A stretch of 64,000 nt of DNA, taken from Streptomyces marinisediminis (GTDB taxonomy: Bacteria > Actinomycetota > Actinomycetes > Streptomycetales > Streptomycetaceae). A model generated the notes under the pieces. That model made no database searches and was not told the DNA's origin. It saw only the letters and a program-made list of their open reading frames with translations. This document shows, in pieces, positions 10,101-17,934 of the stretch. Numbering within the stretch: position 1 is the first letter of the stretch; each line of letters begins with the position of its first letter. The stretch is from the NCBI RefSeq assembly GCF_026262575.1, contig NZ_JAPKFL010000001.1, positions 62,001-126,000 of the forward strand, written 5' to 3'. Both the position numbers and the translations under genes were made by a program.

Positions 10101-10619
10101 CTCGGCCTCCGCGCGGCTCTCCTCGGCCAGCCGCCGCGCCTGCGCCTCGCTGCGGGCCCGCAGTTGCTCCGCCCACGCCACGTTCTCGTTGACGTGCGAC
10201 TCGACGGTGGCCCGGCGCTCGGCCAGCTCCTGGTCGAGCTGCTGGCGGCGCCGCACCGCCTCCGCGTGCAGGTCGGCCTCCAGCCGGGACTGGGCCTCCG
10301 CCTGCTCCTGGTGCAACCGCTGCGCCTGGGCCCGCGCCTCCCGCAGCTCCCGGTCCGCGTCCGCGCGCAACTGCTCGGCCTGGAGCTGGGCGTTGCGCAG
10401 GAGCTGCTCCGCCTGCCCGGCGAGGTTGTCGTATCCGGCCGGGCGCGTGGCGAGGGTGCGGCGCGCCTCGTGGAGCTTGGCGCGCAGCACTTCGACCTGG
10501 TAGCCGAGGTCGTCGGCGTGGTCGACCGCCTTGTCCCGTTCCTTCCGCAGCCGTTCCATCTCGGCCTCGAAACGCGACAGGTGGTCCTCAGGCTCGTCGT
10601 AGCGGTCGTAGCCCCGCAC
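7149..10619 (-). CDS. scy: Scy, polarity-determining coiled-coil scaffold protein
   Basis: Scy is the long coiled-coil scaffold that with DivIVA and FilP forms the tip-organising centre and fixes where hyphae grow and branch. The N-terminus (MRGYDRYDEPEDHLSRFEAEMERL, then DLGYQVEVLRAKLHEARR) and the C-terminus (INAEISRVQDVLEALESFESPGG plus a Gly/Lys tail) match Scy as I know it. Residues about 40-1090 are an unbroken Ala/Glu/Arg coiled coil of the heptad/hendecad type reported for Scy and FilP. Length is 1156 aa against about 1326 in S. coelicolor, so several repeats are missing. The start codon is GTG. Very repetitive codon use creates long spurious open frames on the other strand. Confidence 0.93.
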   Translation of the reverse strand: MRGYDRYDEPEDHLSRFEAEMERLRKERDKAVDHADDLGYQVEVLRAKLHEARRTLATRPAGYDNLAGQAEQLLRNAQLQAEQLRADADRELREARAQAQRLHQEQAEAQSRLEADLHAEAVRRRQQLDQELAERRATVESHVNENVAWAEQLRARSEAQARRLAEESRAEAEQTLNAARAEAQRLAEQSRHRLTEEAQSARAEAEALVRRARADAERLLSAASAQAEEATEHADRLRSATAAESEAARREAAEAARRAQERVREADEALRSARAEADKLLEGAREQAARQLTDAEAQNEQRTRTAKAQIARLVSEATAEAEAVKAEAEQLREDARAEAERALAEAKETARASAAEESAAQLAEAARSAEEILGKASAEAQSTTKAAAEEADRLRRQAEEEADRLRAEAHDTAEQLKGSAQADTKEYRAKTVELQEEARRLRDEAEHLRAEAVEEGERLRAEARKDAVQQIEQAASKVEELLSQAKSDAEETRGAAVAEGERVRTEAIERATALRRQADELLERARADAEELRAHAEEQAGQTRAEAERAGRRVREEAEEQAAQQTAEAAEEARRRTAEAEEKLAAAEEELTRARAEAAESREEARAEAERLRAEAAERARALRQQAEEEAERLRAEAASDAARSRVEAEELAVRLRSEAAAEAERLSAEAREKADRVRADADAAAERLGAEAAEALAAARDEATRRRREAEELLADAREEAHRERTQAREQGEELLASARRRAEEADAEAERLVTEAEQRAGELVAAAEEKARQVRETVAGLRERAEEEIAGLRSAAEHAARTVREEADEEAATVRRDAARDAEAVRRDAREETDAAKALAERTVGDAIAEADRLRTSAQADYEQARADADRVRDEARQESSRKLTEAAEQADQLVAEARQESVRTAAEAEEQADTLVGAARREADRLVTEARAESGELVERARADSDTMLEEARRDAGAIRERTEELRTRVESEVEELHERARREAAEAMKSAGERTDKLVKAAEEQLAEAREEAAKLVSDAESEASKVRVSAVRKAEGLLKEAEQKKASADREAERLRAEARAEAERIVAEGRRELQTLVRRQENINAEISRVQDVLEALESFESPGGAGGKGGGKDGEAKGKGGGKDAGGRAGVKAGAGAGSTRSGGKPSRG

Positions 10620-10662
10620 TGCGCGGTCCCATCCGTCCCCTGGTCGGTAAGGTGAGCTGGCT

Positions 10663-10676
10663 GTTCCGTAGGGAAC
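10663..10676. promoter_or_regulatory. Small palindrome in the scy upstream region
   Basis: GTTCC-GTAG-GGAAC lies about 45 bases upstream of the scy start, where a promoter would be. It could be an operator, but five-base arms also occur by chance. Confidence 0.25.
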
Positions 10677-10785
10677 CTCCGAAGAAATGGTGTCAGATCA
10701 TCCGGGGGACGCGGAACGGGCCGCCCGCCACTCTACCGACTCGCGCCGGTTCTCCGGCGCCGTCCCGCGAGCGCTCGCACGGCGT

Positions 10786-10860
10786 GGCCCCGCGCGCCGT
10801 GACCGGGCCGGTCCGCGGGCGGGGGCGTGCGGGGCGGTCCGGCTCACGGCGCGCGGGGCC
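10786..10860 (-). terminator. Long inverted repeat after mce
   Basis: Perfect 17-base arms at 10786-10802 and 10844-10860 enclose 41 GC-rich bases that can fold further. The structure starts 11 bases after the mce stop codon on the minus strand, so it most likely terminates mce transcription before the scy promoter. Confidence 0.65.
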
Positions 10861-10870
10861 GGCGGTGCGG

Positions 10871-11299
10871 CTACCGGGCGGCCGCGGAGGTCACCAGCTC
10901 GGTGAGCACGCCGTGGCAGTCCTTGGGGTGTAGGAAGGTGATGCGCGAGCCCATGGAGCCGGTGCGGGGCTCGTCGTACAGGACGCGCACGCCCTTGTCC
11001 CGGATGGCGGCCGCGTCGCCGTCGACGTCGGCGGTGCCGAAGGCGATGTGGTGGACCCCCTGGCCGTTCTTCGCCAGCCACTTGCCGACCGCGGAGTCCT
11101 CCCGGGTCGGCTCCAGGAGCTGGAGGTAGGACGACCCGCCGTCGTCCGTCCCGTTGATCCTCAGCATGGCCTCGCGGACGCCCTGCTCCTCGTTGACCTC
11201 CGTGTGGAAGACCTCGAAGCCGTACGTGGCCCGGTAGAACTCCACCGTCTTGTCCAGGTCGAAGCAGGCGATCCCGATGTGGTCGATACGCGTCAGCAT
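10871..11299 (-). CDS. mce: Methylmalonyl-CoA epimerase
   Basis: Interconverts the 2R and 2S epimers of methylmalonyl-CoA, linking propionyl-CoA carboxylase to B12-dependent mutase and feeding polyketide precursor supply. It is 142 residues of the VOC (glyoxalase/bleomycin-resistance) fold. The four metal ligands expected in the family are visible: His7 in RIDHIGIA, Gln in SYLQLLEP, His in GVHHIAFG and Glu in VLTELVTS. It is divergent from the thiolase/meaB operon, with 136 bases between starts, which fits a shared acyl-CoA function. Confidence 0.93.
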   Translation of the reverse strand: MLTRIDHIGIACFDLDKTVEFYRATYGFEVFHTEVNEEQGVREAMLRINGTDDGGSSYLQLLEPTREDSAVGKWLAKNGQGVHHIAFGTADVDGDAAAIRDKGVRVLYDEPRTGSMGSRITFLHPKDCHGVLTELVTSAAAR

Positions 11300-11435
11300 G
11301 GAAACAGGACACCGCCTCGCAGGTGGTTACGCAACGTGCGCACGGTCACACCGACGGACCGGTGACCCGGCCGCATACCGCTCAGTACATTGTCGATTAA
11401 CCCTCGTTCACTTCCTTCTCCGAAGGGGCCGCAGC

Positions 11436-12638
11436 ATGACTGGCACGACCGGCACCACCTCAGTGATCGTCGCGGGCGCCCGTACGCCCATGGGACGCCT
11501 GCTCGGCTCGCTGAAGTCCTTCTCCGGGGCCGACCTGGGCGGCTTCGCGATCAAGGCGGCCCTCGACCGTGCGGGGATCGGCGGCGACCAGGTCCAGTAC
11601 GTGATCATGGGCCAGGTGCTCCAGGCGGGCGCCGGCCAGATCCCGGCCCGGCAGGCCGCCGTCAAGGCCGGCGTCCCGATGAACGTCCCGGCGCTGACGA
11701 TCAACAAGGTCTGCCTCTCCGGCCTGGACGCCATCGCACTGGCCGACCAGCTCGTGCGCGCCGGCGAGTTCGACGTCGTCGTGGCCGGCGGCCAGGAGTC
11801 GATGACCAACGCGCCGCACCTGCTGCCCAAGTCCCGCGAGGGCTACAAGTACGGGGCCGTGGAGATGCTGGACGCCATGGCCCACGACGGCCTGACCGAC
11901 TCCTTCGAGAACGTCGCCATGGGCGAGTCCACCGAGAAGCACAACACCCGGCTGGGCATCGACCGCGCGGTGCAGGACGAGATCGCGGCCGCCTCGCACC
12001 AGCGGGCCGCCGCCGCCCAGAAGAACGGTCTCTTCGAGGCCGAGATCACCCCGGTGGAGATCCCGCAGCGCAAGGGCGAGCCCGTGGTCTTCAGCCAGGA
12101 CGAGGGCATCCGCGGCGAGACCACGGCCGAGTCGCTGGGCAAGCTGCGTCCGGCGTTCGCCAAGGACGGGACGATCACCGCGGGCTCCGCCTCCCAGATC
12201 TCCGACGGCGCGGCGGCCGTCGTGGTGATGTCCAAGGCCAAGGCCGAGGAGCTGGGCCTGGAGTGGATCGCGGAGATCGGCGCCCACGGCAACGTGGCGG
12301 GCCCCGACAACTCCCTGCAGTCCCAGCCCGCCAACGCGATCACGCACGCGCTGGGCAAGCAGGGCCTGGACGTCGCCGACCTGGACCTCATCGAGATCAA
12401 CGAGGCCTTCGCCGCCGTCGCCCACCAGTCGATGAAGGACCTCCAGGTCGGCCCGGAGAAGGTCAACGTCAACGGCGGCGCCATCGCGCTGGGCCACCCC
12501 ATCGGCATGTCCGGGGCCCGTATCGTGCTGCACCTGGCCCTGGAGCTGAAGCGGCGCGGTGGCGGCACCGGCGCCGCGGCCCTGTGCGGCGGCGGCGGGC
12601 AGGGCGACGCGCTGATCATCAAGGTGCCGGGCAAGTAA
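11436..12638 (+). CDS. Acetyl-CoA C-acetyltransferase (thiolase)
   Basis: Condenses two acetyl-CoA to acetoacetyl-CoA or cleaves it back; 400 residues, the usual thiolase II length. Nucleophile Cys93 sits in [15 protein letters not shown]. The second catalytic pair is visible as [17 protein letters not shown] and the Cys in [15 protein letters not shown] at 11436 follows an AAGGGG site. It heads an operon with meaB, 48 bases downstream, next to the epimerase. In S. coelicolor this position is the acetoacetyl-CoA thiolase gene SCO5399 by my recollection. It could feed the ethylmalonyl-CoA or leucine/butyrate routes. Confidence 0.92.
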   Translation: MTGTTGTTSVIVAGARTPMGRLLGSLKSFSGADLGGFAIKAALDRAGIGGDQVQYVIMGQVLQAGAGQIPARQAAVKAGVPMNVPALTINKVCLSGLDAIALADQLVRAGEFDVVVAGGQESMTNAPHLLPKSREGYKYGAVEMLDAMAHDGLTDSFENVAMGESTEKHNTRLGIDRAVQDEIAAASHQRAAAAQKNGLFEAEITPVEIPQRKGEPVVFSQDEGIRGETTAESLGKLRPAFAKDGTITAGSASQISDGAAAVVVMSKAKAEELGLEWIAEIGAHGNVAGPDNSLQSQPANAITHALGKQGLDVADLDLIEINEAFAAVAHQSMKDLQVGPEKVNVNGGAIALGHPIGMSGARIVLHLALELKRRGGGTGAAALCGGGGQGDALIIKVPGK

Positions 12639-12686
12639 CCGGACGGTAGGAAACGACCGGCCGACGGAGCGAGGAGCGCGAGGCGC

Positions 12687-13649
12687 ATGGCGGTGGACGT
12701 CCCCCAGCTCGTGGAGCAGGCCCGCGCGGGCCGGCCACGGGCGGTGGCCCGGTTGATCTCACTGGTGGAGGGGGCGTCCCCGCAGCTTCGCGAGGTGATG
12801 GCCGCGCTCGCACCGCTCACCGGCGGCGCCTACGTCGTCGGGCTCACCGGCGCGCCCGGCGTGGGCAAGTCCACCTCCACCTCGGCGCTGGTCAGCGCCT
12901 ACCGCAAGACGGGCAAGCGGGTCGGCGTCCTGGCCGTCGACCCGTCCTCGCCCTTCTCCGGCGGCGCGCTGCTCGGCGACCGGGTGCGGATGTCCGACCA
13001 CGCCTCCGACCCGGGCGTCTACATCCGCTCCATGGCCACCCGCGGCCACCTCGGCGGGCTGGCGTGGGCCGCACCGCAGGCCATCCGCGTCCTGGACGCG
13101 GCCGGGTGCGAGGTCATCCTGGTCGAGACGGTCGGCGTCGGGCAGTCCGAGGTGGACATCGCCGGGCAGGCCGACACCTCCGTGGTGCTGCTGGCTCCCG
13201 GCATGGGCGACGGCATCCAGGCGGCCAAGGCCGGCATCCTGGAGATCGGCGACCTCTACGTCGTCAACAAGGCCGACCGGGACGGGGCCGACGCCACCGC
13301 GCGGGAGCTCAACCACATGCTGGGCCTGGGCGAAGCGCGCGGCCCCGGGGACTGGCGCCCGCCGATCGTCCGGACCGTCGCGGCCCGGGGCGAGGGCGTG
13401 GACGAGGTCGTCGAGGCCCTGGAGAAGCACCGCGCCTGGATGGAGGAGCGCGGCGTGCTCGCGGAGCGGCGGCGCCGCAGGGCGGCCCGGGAGGTCGAGA
13501 CCATCGCCGTGACCGCCCTGCGGGAGCGGATCGCCGACCTGCGCGGTGACCGGCGGCTCGGCGCGCTGGCCGAGCGCATCGTCACCGGCTCCCTCGACCC
13601 CTACGCCGCCGCCGACGAGCTGGTCACCGGGGTCACCGAGGGCGCCTGA
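12687..13649 (+). CDS. meaB: MeaB, methylmalonyl-CoA mutase-associated GTPase
   Basis: G-protein chaperone that gates adenosylcobalamin loading and protects acyl-CoA mutases from inactivation. It has 320 residues of the ArgK/MeaB family: Walker A GAPGVGKST at residues 55-63, a long P-loop GTPase core with DPSSPFSGGALLGDRVRM (switch region), VETVGVGQSE and the base-recognition NKAD. The C-terminal helical arm with RRRRAAREVE is also typical. It follows the thiolase after 48 bases. Its client may be the IcmA encoded 10 kb downstream or a methylmalonyl-CoA mutase outside the window. Confidence 0.94.
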   Translation: MAVDVPQLVEQARAGRPRAVARLISLVEGASPQLREVMAALAPLTGGAYVVGLTGAPGVGKSTSTSALVSAYRKTGKRVGVLAVDPSSPFSGGALLGDRVRMSDHASDPGVYIRSMATRGHLGGLAWAAPQAIRVLDAAGCEVILVETVGVGQSEVDIAGQADTSVVLLAPGMGDGIQAAKAGILEIGDLYVVNKADRDGADATARELNHMLGLGEARGPGDWRPPIVRTVAARGEGVDEVVEALEKHRAWMEERGVLAERRRRRAAREVETIAVTALRERIADLRGDRRLGALAERIVTGSLDPYAAADELVTGVTEGA

Positions 13650-13974
13650 GCGGCCCCGGCCCGGGACGGCGCCGGGCGTTCCCGCCGCTCCGGGCGGGGT
13701 GCCCGGGCGTCCCCGGCGCGGGGCGTGCCTTCGAGGGCACCTGGTGTCGCTGGTTCCGGGGGCCTGTGCTGGGCGGCCCGTTTCCGGCGCTCCGGTCGCG
13801 GGTGTCGACGCCGGTGGGGGCGTGCACCGGGCGACCGCTCCCGGCACCGGCTGCGGCACGGGCACCGGTCCGGGCGCGGGGCGGCTGCCCCGGGAGCCGG
13901 CGCCGGCCCGGGCGGCCCCGCTCGGGGGTGACGCCGGGCCGGGTGTGCCGCCGCGGGCCGGGGCGGGTGTGCGA
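13650..13974. other. GC-rich intergenic gap between convergent genes
   Basis: These 325 bases separate meaB from the PepSY gene, which converge here. The sequence is Gly/Pro-codon-like GC repeats with many short self-complementary runs that may act as terminators. I see no start codon with a ribosome binding site and no recognisable domain. Confidence 0.4.
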
Positions 13975-14727
13975 TCAGTCGTCGTCGCGGTCGTCCCGGT
14001 CGTCGTCCGTGGAGTCGTCGTGGTCGTCGTCCGCGTCGTCGCGCCGGTCGTCGTCCGCGTCGTCGTCCCGGGCCCCCTCGTCGTCCCGGTCCGCGTCGTC
14101 GTCGCGGTCGTCCGCGTCGTCGCGGTCGTCGGTGTGGTCGGGGGAGACCGTGCCGTCGGTTCGGTCGATGCGGATATCGCCGTCGCCGTCGCCGCCGTCG
14201 TCGTCGCCGTCGAGGTCGACCGACCAGAAGGCGCCCGCCAGCTCGATCTCCTCGATCGGGCCCCGGTCCAGCTCGGCCGCGATGCGGGCCGCGCTCGCGA
14301 GGTCGACCTCCGCGCCGCGCAGGGCCTGCCGCACCTCTGCGGGGTCGCGGCCGTCGCCGTCGTCGTCGCGGTCGTCGTCCCGGTCGACACCGAGGACGCG
14401 GCCGTCGGCGCGGGCCACGTCGACCTCGTGCCAGGTGTCCTCGTCCGCCCCGAGGACGCGGACCTGCCACACCCGGTCGTCCTCCTCCAGCTCCAGGCCG
14501 GTGGCCAGGCCCGGTGCCTCGCCCAGGGCCCGTTCGACGGCCTGCCGGGCGTCGGTATCGCCCTGGGCGGCCGCCGGGGCTCCGCCCTCGGCCGGTGCCT
14601 GGCCGGCGGCGCTCCGCAGCGGGCGGGAACCGTCCCGGTCGTCGTCGGCCAGGGCCGTGCCCGTGACGACGCCGCCCGCGACGACCCCGGCCGCCGCGAG
14701 GGTCGCGATGATCTGGTTGCGCTTCAT
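13975..14727 (-). CDS. Secreted PepSY-domain protein with poly-aspartate tail
   Basis: A signal peptide covers residues 1 to about 27 (MKRNQIIATLAAAGVVAGG, cleavage after TALA). Two PepSY-like repeats follow: ARQAVERALGEAPGLATGLELEEDDRVW (about 58-112) and PAEVRQALRGAEVDLASAARIAAE (about 128-180). The last 60 residues are almost entirely Asp and Arg in DDRDDADD-type repeats. PepSY domains are known as extracellular inhibitory or sensory modules. The gene is divergent from a response regulator/kinase pair whose sensor loop has a similar Asp tract, so it is probably the accessory sensor or target of that system. Divalent cation or cationic peptide binding by the tail is an inference. Confidence 0.8.
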   Translation of the reverse strand: MKRNQIIATLAAAGVVAGGVVTGTALADDDRDGSRPLRSAAGQAPAEGGAPAAAQGDTDARQAVERALGEAPGLATGLELEEDDRVWQVRVLGADEDTWHEVDVARADGRVLGVDRDDDRDDDGDGRDPAEVRQALRGAEVDLASAARIAAELDRGPIEEIELAGAFWSVDLDGDDDGGDGDGDIRIDRTDGTVSPDHTDDRDDADDRDDDADRDDEGARDDDADDDRRDDADDDHDDSTDDDRDDRDDD

Positions 14728-14738
14728 GGAGTCCTCCC

Positions 14739-14791
14739 CTGTCGTGGTCGCCGGCCGCGGTACCGTCTCCCCGGCCCGACGACCACGACAG
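14739..14791. promoter_or_regulatory. Inverted repeat upstream of the PepSY gene
   Basis: CTGTCGTGGTCG at 14739-14750 is perfectly repeated in inverted form at 14780-14791, 29 bases apart. It lies just before the PepSY start (12 bases), so it would fall in that mRNA leader or bind a dimeric regulator. Confidence 0.4.
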
Positions 14792-14803
14792 TGCCCCGGT
14801 CAT

Positions 14804-14842
14804 GCTGAAGCCGCGCTGAAGGAACCTGAAAACCTCTTCAGG
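14804..14842 (+). promoter_or_regulatory. Phased direct repeats, likely response-regulator operator
   Basis: GCTGAAG (14804-14810), GCTGAAG (14815-14821) and CCTGAAA (14825-14831) are spaced 11 and 10 bases apart, one helical turn, followed by the inverted copy TTCAGG (14837-14842). Such phased heptamers are the usual binding pattern of OmpR-family regulators. The site is 23-61 bases upstream of the response regulator start, between it and the PepSY gene, consistent with autoregulation and control of both. Confidence 0.55.
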
Positions 14843-14864
14843 AAGCATCTGCCAGGCTTGCCGC

Positions 14865-15530
14865 ATGCGCGTGCTGATCGTGGAGGACGAGCGTCGGCTC
14901 GCCCGCTCACTCGCCCGGGGCCTGACGGCCGAGGGCTTCGCCGTCGACGTGGCGCACGACGGCCGCGAGGGGCTGCACCTGGCCACCGAGCGCGGCTACG
15001 ACCTGCTGGTGCTGGACATCATGCTGCCCGGTATGAACGGCTACCGCGTCTGCGCGGCCCTGCGCGCCGCCGGGCACGAGACGCCGATCCTCATGCTCAC
15101 CGCGAAGGACGGCGAGTACGACGAGGCGGAGGGTCTGGACACCGGCGCCGACGACTACCTCACCAAGCCGTTCTCCTACGTCGTCCTGCTCGCCCGCATC
15201 CGCGCCCTGCTGCGCCGCCGGGGCACCGGCGCCGCCCCGGTGCTCCGGCTGGGTGACCTCACCGTGGACCGGGCCGCGCGCCGGGTGGCGCGCGGCGGTG
15301 CGGAGGTCGCGCTGACGGCGAAGGAGTACGCCGTGCTGGAGCACCTGGCGGTGCGCGCCGGGGAGGTCGCGTCCAAGGCGGAGATCCTGGAGCACGTGTG
15401 GGACTTCGCCTACGACGGCGACCCGAACATCGTGGAGGTGTACGTGAGCGCGCTGCGCCGCAAGCTCGGCCCCGGGCTCATCACCACCGTGCGCGGTGCC
15501 GGATACCGGCTGGTGCCCGGTGGGGCGTGA
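14865..15530 (+). CDS. OmpR-family response regulator
   Basis: 221 residues. Receiver domain (1-115): acidic pocket VEDE, phospho-acceptor Asp51 in LLVLDIMLPGMNG, Thr in MLTAKDG and Lys in LTKPFS. C-terminal winged helix (130-220) with LTAKEYAVLEHLAVRAGEV and the wing VEVYVSALRRKLG. It overlaps the kinase start by about 11 bases, so the pair is translationally coupled. By position it corresponds to RapA1 (SCO5403), reported in S. coelicolor to influence actinorhodin and a type I polyketide; that assignment is from synteny memory. Confidence 0.92.
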   Translation: MRVLIVEDERRLARSLARGLTAEGFAVDVAHDGREGLHLATERGYDLLVLDIMLPGMNGYRVCAALRAAGHETPILMLTAKDGEYDEAEGLDTGADDYLTKPFSYVVLLARIRALLRRRGTGAAPVLRLGDLTVDRAARRVARGGAEVALTAKEYAVLEHLAVRAGEVASKAEILEHVWDFAYDGDPNIVEVYVSALRRKLGPGLITTVRGAGYRLVPGGA

Positions 15531-17115
15531 CGCCCGGGCCGCGGCGCCGCGCCGCCTGCTGGCCTCCGTGCGGGCGAAGGCGACCCTGGGCGCGACCGCC
15601 GTCGTCGCCCTGGCCCTCGCCGTGGCGGGCGCGGCCGTGCTGTGGCTGCTGGAGGACAACCTGATCGGCGAGGTCGAGCTGCGGGCCGAGGTGCACGCCC
15701 TGGACGTCGCGGGGCAGCTCGCCACCGGGGTCTCGCCAAAGGACGTGGAGTCCTCCGACGGCCCGGTGCAGGTGCTGGACGGGGAGGATCGGGTGCGGGC
15801 GGTGAGCGAGGGCCTGGAGGCGGTCGGCGGCACGCCCAGCGCGTCCGTCGACCCCGTCGCCGTCCCGCCGCCCCGGACCGAGCCGACGCGCCCCCCGCCC
15901 ACGACGGGCGACGACGGCGACGACAGCGACGACGACGGCGACGACGACGCCGACGACGACGCGGACGACGACGCGGGCGACGGGGACGGCGACGGGAACT
16001 CGCTGGGCCCCGGCCAGGTGGACGGCGAGGTCGAGTTCACCGGGGGCACCGCGACGGTGGACGGCCAGACGGGTGACTACCGCTTCGCCGTGGCCGAGGT
16101 CGAGACGCCGCGCGGCGAACCGCTCACCGTCTACGCGGGCGCGCCCCTGGCGCTCGAACAGGAGGCGGTGGCCACCGTGCGCACCGCGCTGCTGATCGGC
16201 GCGCCGCTGCTGCTGCTCGTCGTCGCCGCGACGACCTCGGGCGTCACCGCGCGGGCCCTGCGCCCGGTGGAGGGCATCCGGCGGGGCATGGACGAGATCA
16301 CCCGCTCCGCCGACCTGAGCCGCCGGGTGCCCGAGCCGCCGGTGCTGGACGAGGTCGGCCGCCTGGCCCGTACGACGAACGGGACGCTGGCCGCGCTGGA
16401 GAGCGCGGTGGAGCGGCAGCGCCGGTTCGTGGCCGACGCCTCCCACGAGCTGCGCAGCCCGATCGCCTCGCTGCGCACCCAGTTGGAGGTCGGCGAGGCG
16501 CACCCGGAGCTGCTGGACGTCGCCGGCGCCGTGCAGGACACCGTCCGCCTCCAGGCGCTCGCCGCCGACCTGCTGCTCCTCGCCCGCCTCGACGCCGGGG
16601 AGCACCCCCAGCGCACGCGCGTCGCGCTGCCCGCGCTGGTGCACGAGGAGCTGGCGCGCCGTCCCGCGGGCCGGGTGCCCGTCACCCGCGGGGAGCTGGC
16701 GGACGTGGAGGTCACCGGCTCGCGGGGCCAGCTCGGGCGGGTGCTGGGCAACCTGCTCGACAACGCCCAGCGGCACGCGTCCCGCGTGGTGCGGGTGTCG
16801 GTGCGCACGGTGGGCGACGCGGCGGGCCTCGTTGAGCTGGAGGTCGCCGACGACGGCGCCGGGGTGCCGCCGGACCAGCGCGAGCGGGTCTTCGAGCGGT
16901 TCGTGCGCCTGGACGACGCGCGCACCCGCGACGAGGGCGGGGCGGGGCTGGGGCTGGCCATCGCCCGCGAGGTGGCCGCCCGCCACGGCGGCACGCTCAC
17001 CGTCACCGAGGCGGACCTCGGCGGCGCGGCGTTCGTCTGCCGCCTGCCCGCCGCCCGCGAGGCCGCCCGCGAGGCCGCCCGCGACGACGCCCGCGACGAC
17101 GCCCGCGACGGCTGA
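15520..17115 (+). CDS. Sensor histidine kinase with Asp-rich extracellular loop
   Basis: About 531 residues. TM1 spans about 22-43 and TM2 about 219-243 (LLIGAPLLLLVVAA), with an extracellular sensor loop between. The loop has a Pro-rich linker and a tract of about 30 residues that are nearly all Asp or Gly (about 128-160). A HAMP domain follows, then HisKA with phospho-His309 in ADASHELRSP, and HATPase with NLLDNAQRHA, DDGAGVPP and GGAGLGLAIAREVAARHGG. The tail is Ala/Arg/Asp repeats. GTG at 15520 is chosen; GTG at 15496 is an alternative. Partner of the preceding regulator (RapA2-like by position). The Asp loop may bind Ca2+ or other cations; this is inference. Confidence 0.9.
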   Translation: MGRDARAAAPRRLLASVRAKATLGATAVVALALAVAGAAVLWLLEDNLIGEVELRAEVHALDVAGQLATGVSPKDVESSDGPVQVLDGEDRVRAVSEGLEAVGGTPSASVDPVAVPPPRTEPTRPPPTTGDDGDDSDDDGDDDADDDADDDAGDGDGDGNSLGPGQVDGEVEFTGGTATVDGQTGDYRFAVAEVETPRGEPLTVYAGAPLALEQEAVATVRTALLIGAPLLLLVVAATTSGVTARALRPVEGIRRGMDEITRSADLSRRVPEPPVLDEVGRLARTTNGTLAALESAVERQRRFVADASHELRSPIASLRTQLEVGEAHPELLDVAGAVQDTVRLQALAADLLLLARLDAGEHPQRTRVALPALVHEELARRPAGRVPVTRGELADVEVTGSRGQLGRVLGNLLDNAQRHASRVVRVSVRTVGDAAGLVELEVADDGAGVPPDQRERVFERFVRLDDARTRDEGGAGLGLAIAREVAARHGGTLTVTEADLGGAAFVCRLPAAREAAREAARDDARDDARDG

Positions 17116-17151
17116 GCCCCGGGCGTCCGGGAGCGCGCCGCGCGGGGCGGC

Positions 17152-17628
17152 CTACGGGCGCCCGTGCCGGGAGCGGAGGTGGGCCGCGACGGGGTCGAGC
17201 GCGCGCTGGAGCGCGGCGAGCGCCTCGGGCCCCAGCAGGTCGATGAAGTGCCGCCGCACGGACTCGACGTGGTGCGGGGCGACGTCGAGCATGGTGCGCC
17301 AGCCGTGGTCGGTGAGCACCGCGTACAGGCCGCGCTTGTCCGTGTCGCAGTGCTCGCGCCGCACCAGGCCCGCGCTCTCCATCCGGGTGATCTGGTGCGA
17401 GAGCCTGCTCTTGGACTGCAGCGTCGCCCCGGCGAGGTCGCTCATGCGCATGCGCCGGTCCGCCGACTCCGAGAGGTTGACGAGGATCTCGTAGTCGTTG
17501 ATCGTCAGCCCGAACGGCTGGAGGTCCCGCTCCAGCCGGTGCGTCAGGAGCCGGCTGACGTCGAGGTGAGTGCGCCAGGCCCGCTGCTCCTCCTCGGTGA
17601 GCCACTGCGGACCGTTGTCGGTGTCCAT
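17152..17628 (-). CDS. MarR-family transcriptional regulator
   Basis: 158 residues, start at 17628 (MDTDNGPQWLTEEEQRAWR). The winged helix is clear: INDYEILVNLSES, MRMSDLAGATLQSKSRLSHQITRMESAGLVRREH and the wing DTDKRGLYAVLTDHG. It converges with the sensor kinase gene (36 bases apart) and is divergent from a DUF3817 membrane protein gene, which it may control. Ligand unknown. It is not closely similar by eye to the second MarR gene at 22669. Confidence 0.9.
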   Translation of the reverse strand: MDTDNGPQWLTEEEQRAWRTHLDVSRLLTHRLERDLQPFGLTINDYEILVNLSESADRRMRMSDLAGATLQSKSRLSHQITRMESAGLVRREHCDTDKRGLYAVLTDHGWRTMLDVAPHHVESVRRHFIDLLGPEALAALQRALDPVAAHLRSRHGRP

Positions 17629-17934
17629 GGCAGCGACTTTACCGAGCCCCTCCGGCCCGCTTCCGGGCACTCCCGGCATTCCGGCCGCCACCCGGCCGGT
17701 CGCGGTGTCGTCCCGGCCCGCGCGGCACCGCTCAGCGCGCTGCCCGGCGGCCGGTGGGGAGCGCGCGGCGCCCCGGCGCACGGGACGGCCGGGGCCCGCC
17801 CGGCCGGGGCGTTTGGGGGTGGCGCCGCGTGCCGGACCCACCCCGGGGCCGCGGCGGGGCGGGGGAGTGCCACAATGGACCTCGCTTGTGCATCGCTTCA
17901 CAAGCTCCCCGTCTCCCGGAAGAGGTCCCGACCC
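17629..17934. other. Divergent upstream region between MarR and DUF3817 genes
   Basis: About 306 bases of very GC-rich DNA holding the promoters of both flanking genes. The best ribosome binding site, GGAAGAGG, precedes the GTG at 17935. I see no further gene and no convincing palindrome. Confidence 0.4.

Noticed and set aside
7677..10655. Open frames of 992 and 818 codons on the plus strand opposite scy
   Set aside because: They mirror the repetitive Ala/Glu/Arg codons of the coiled coil, have Leu/Arg- or Ser/Arg-only composition, no domain and no ribosome binding site.
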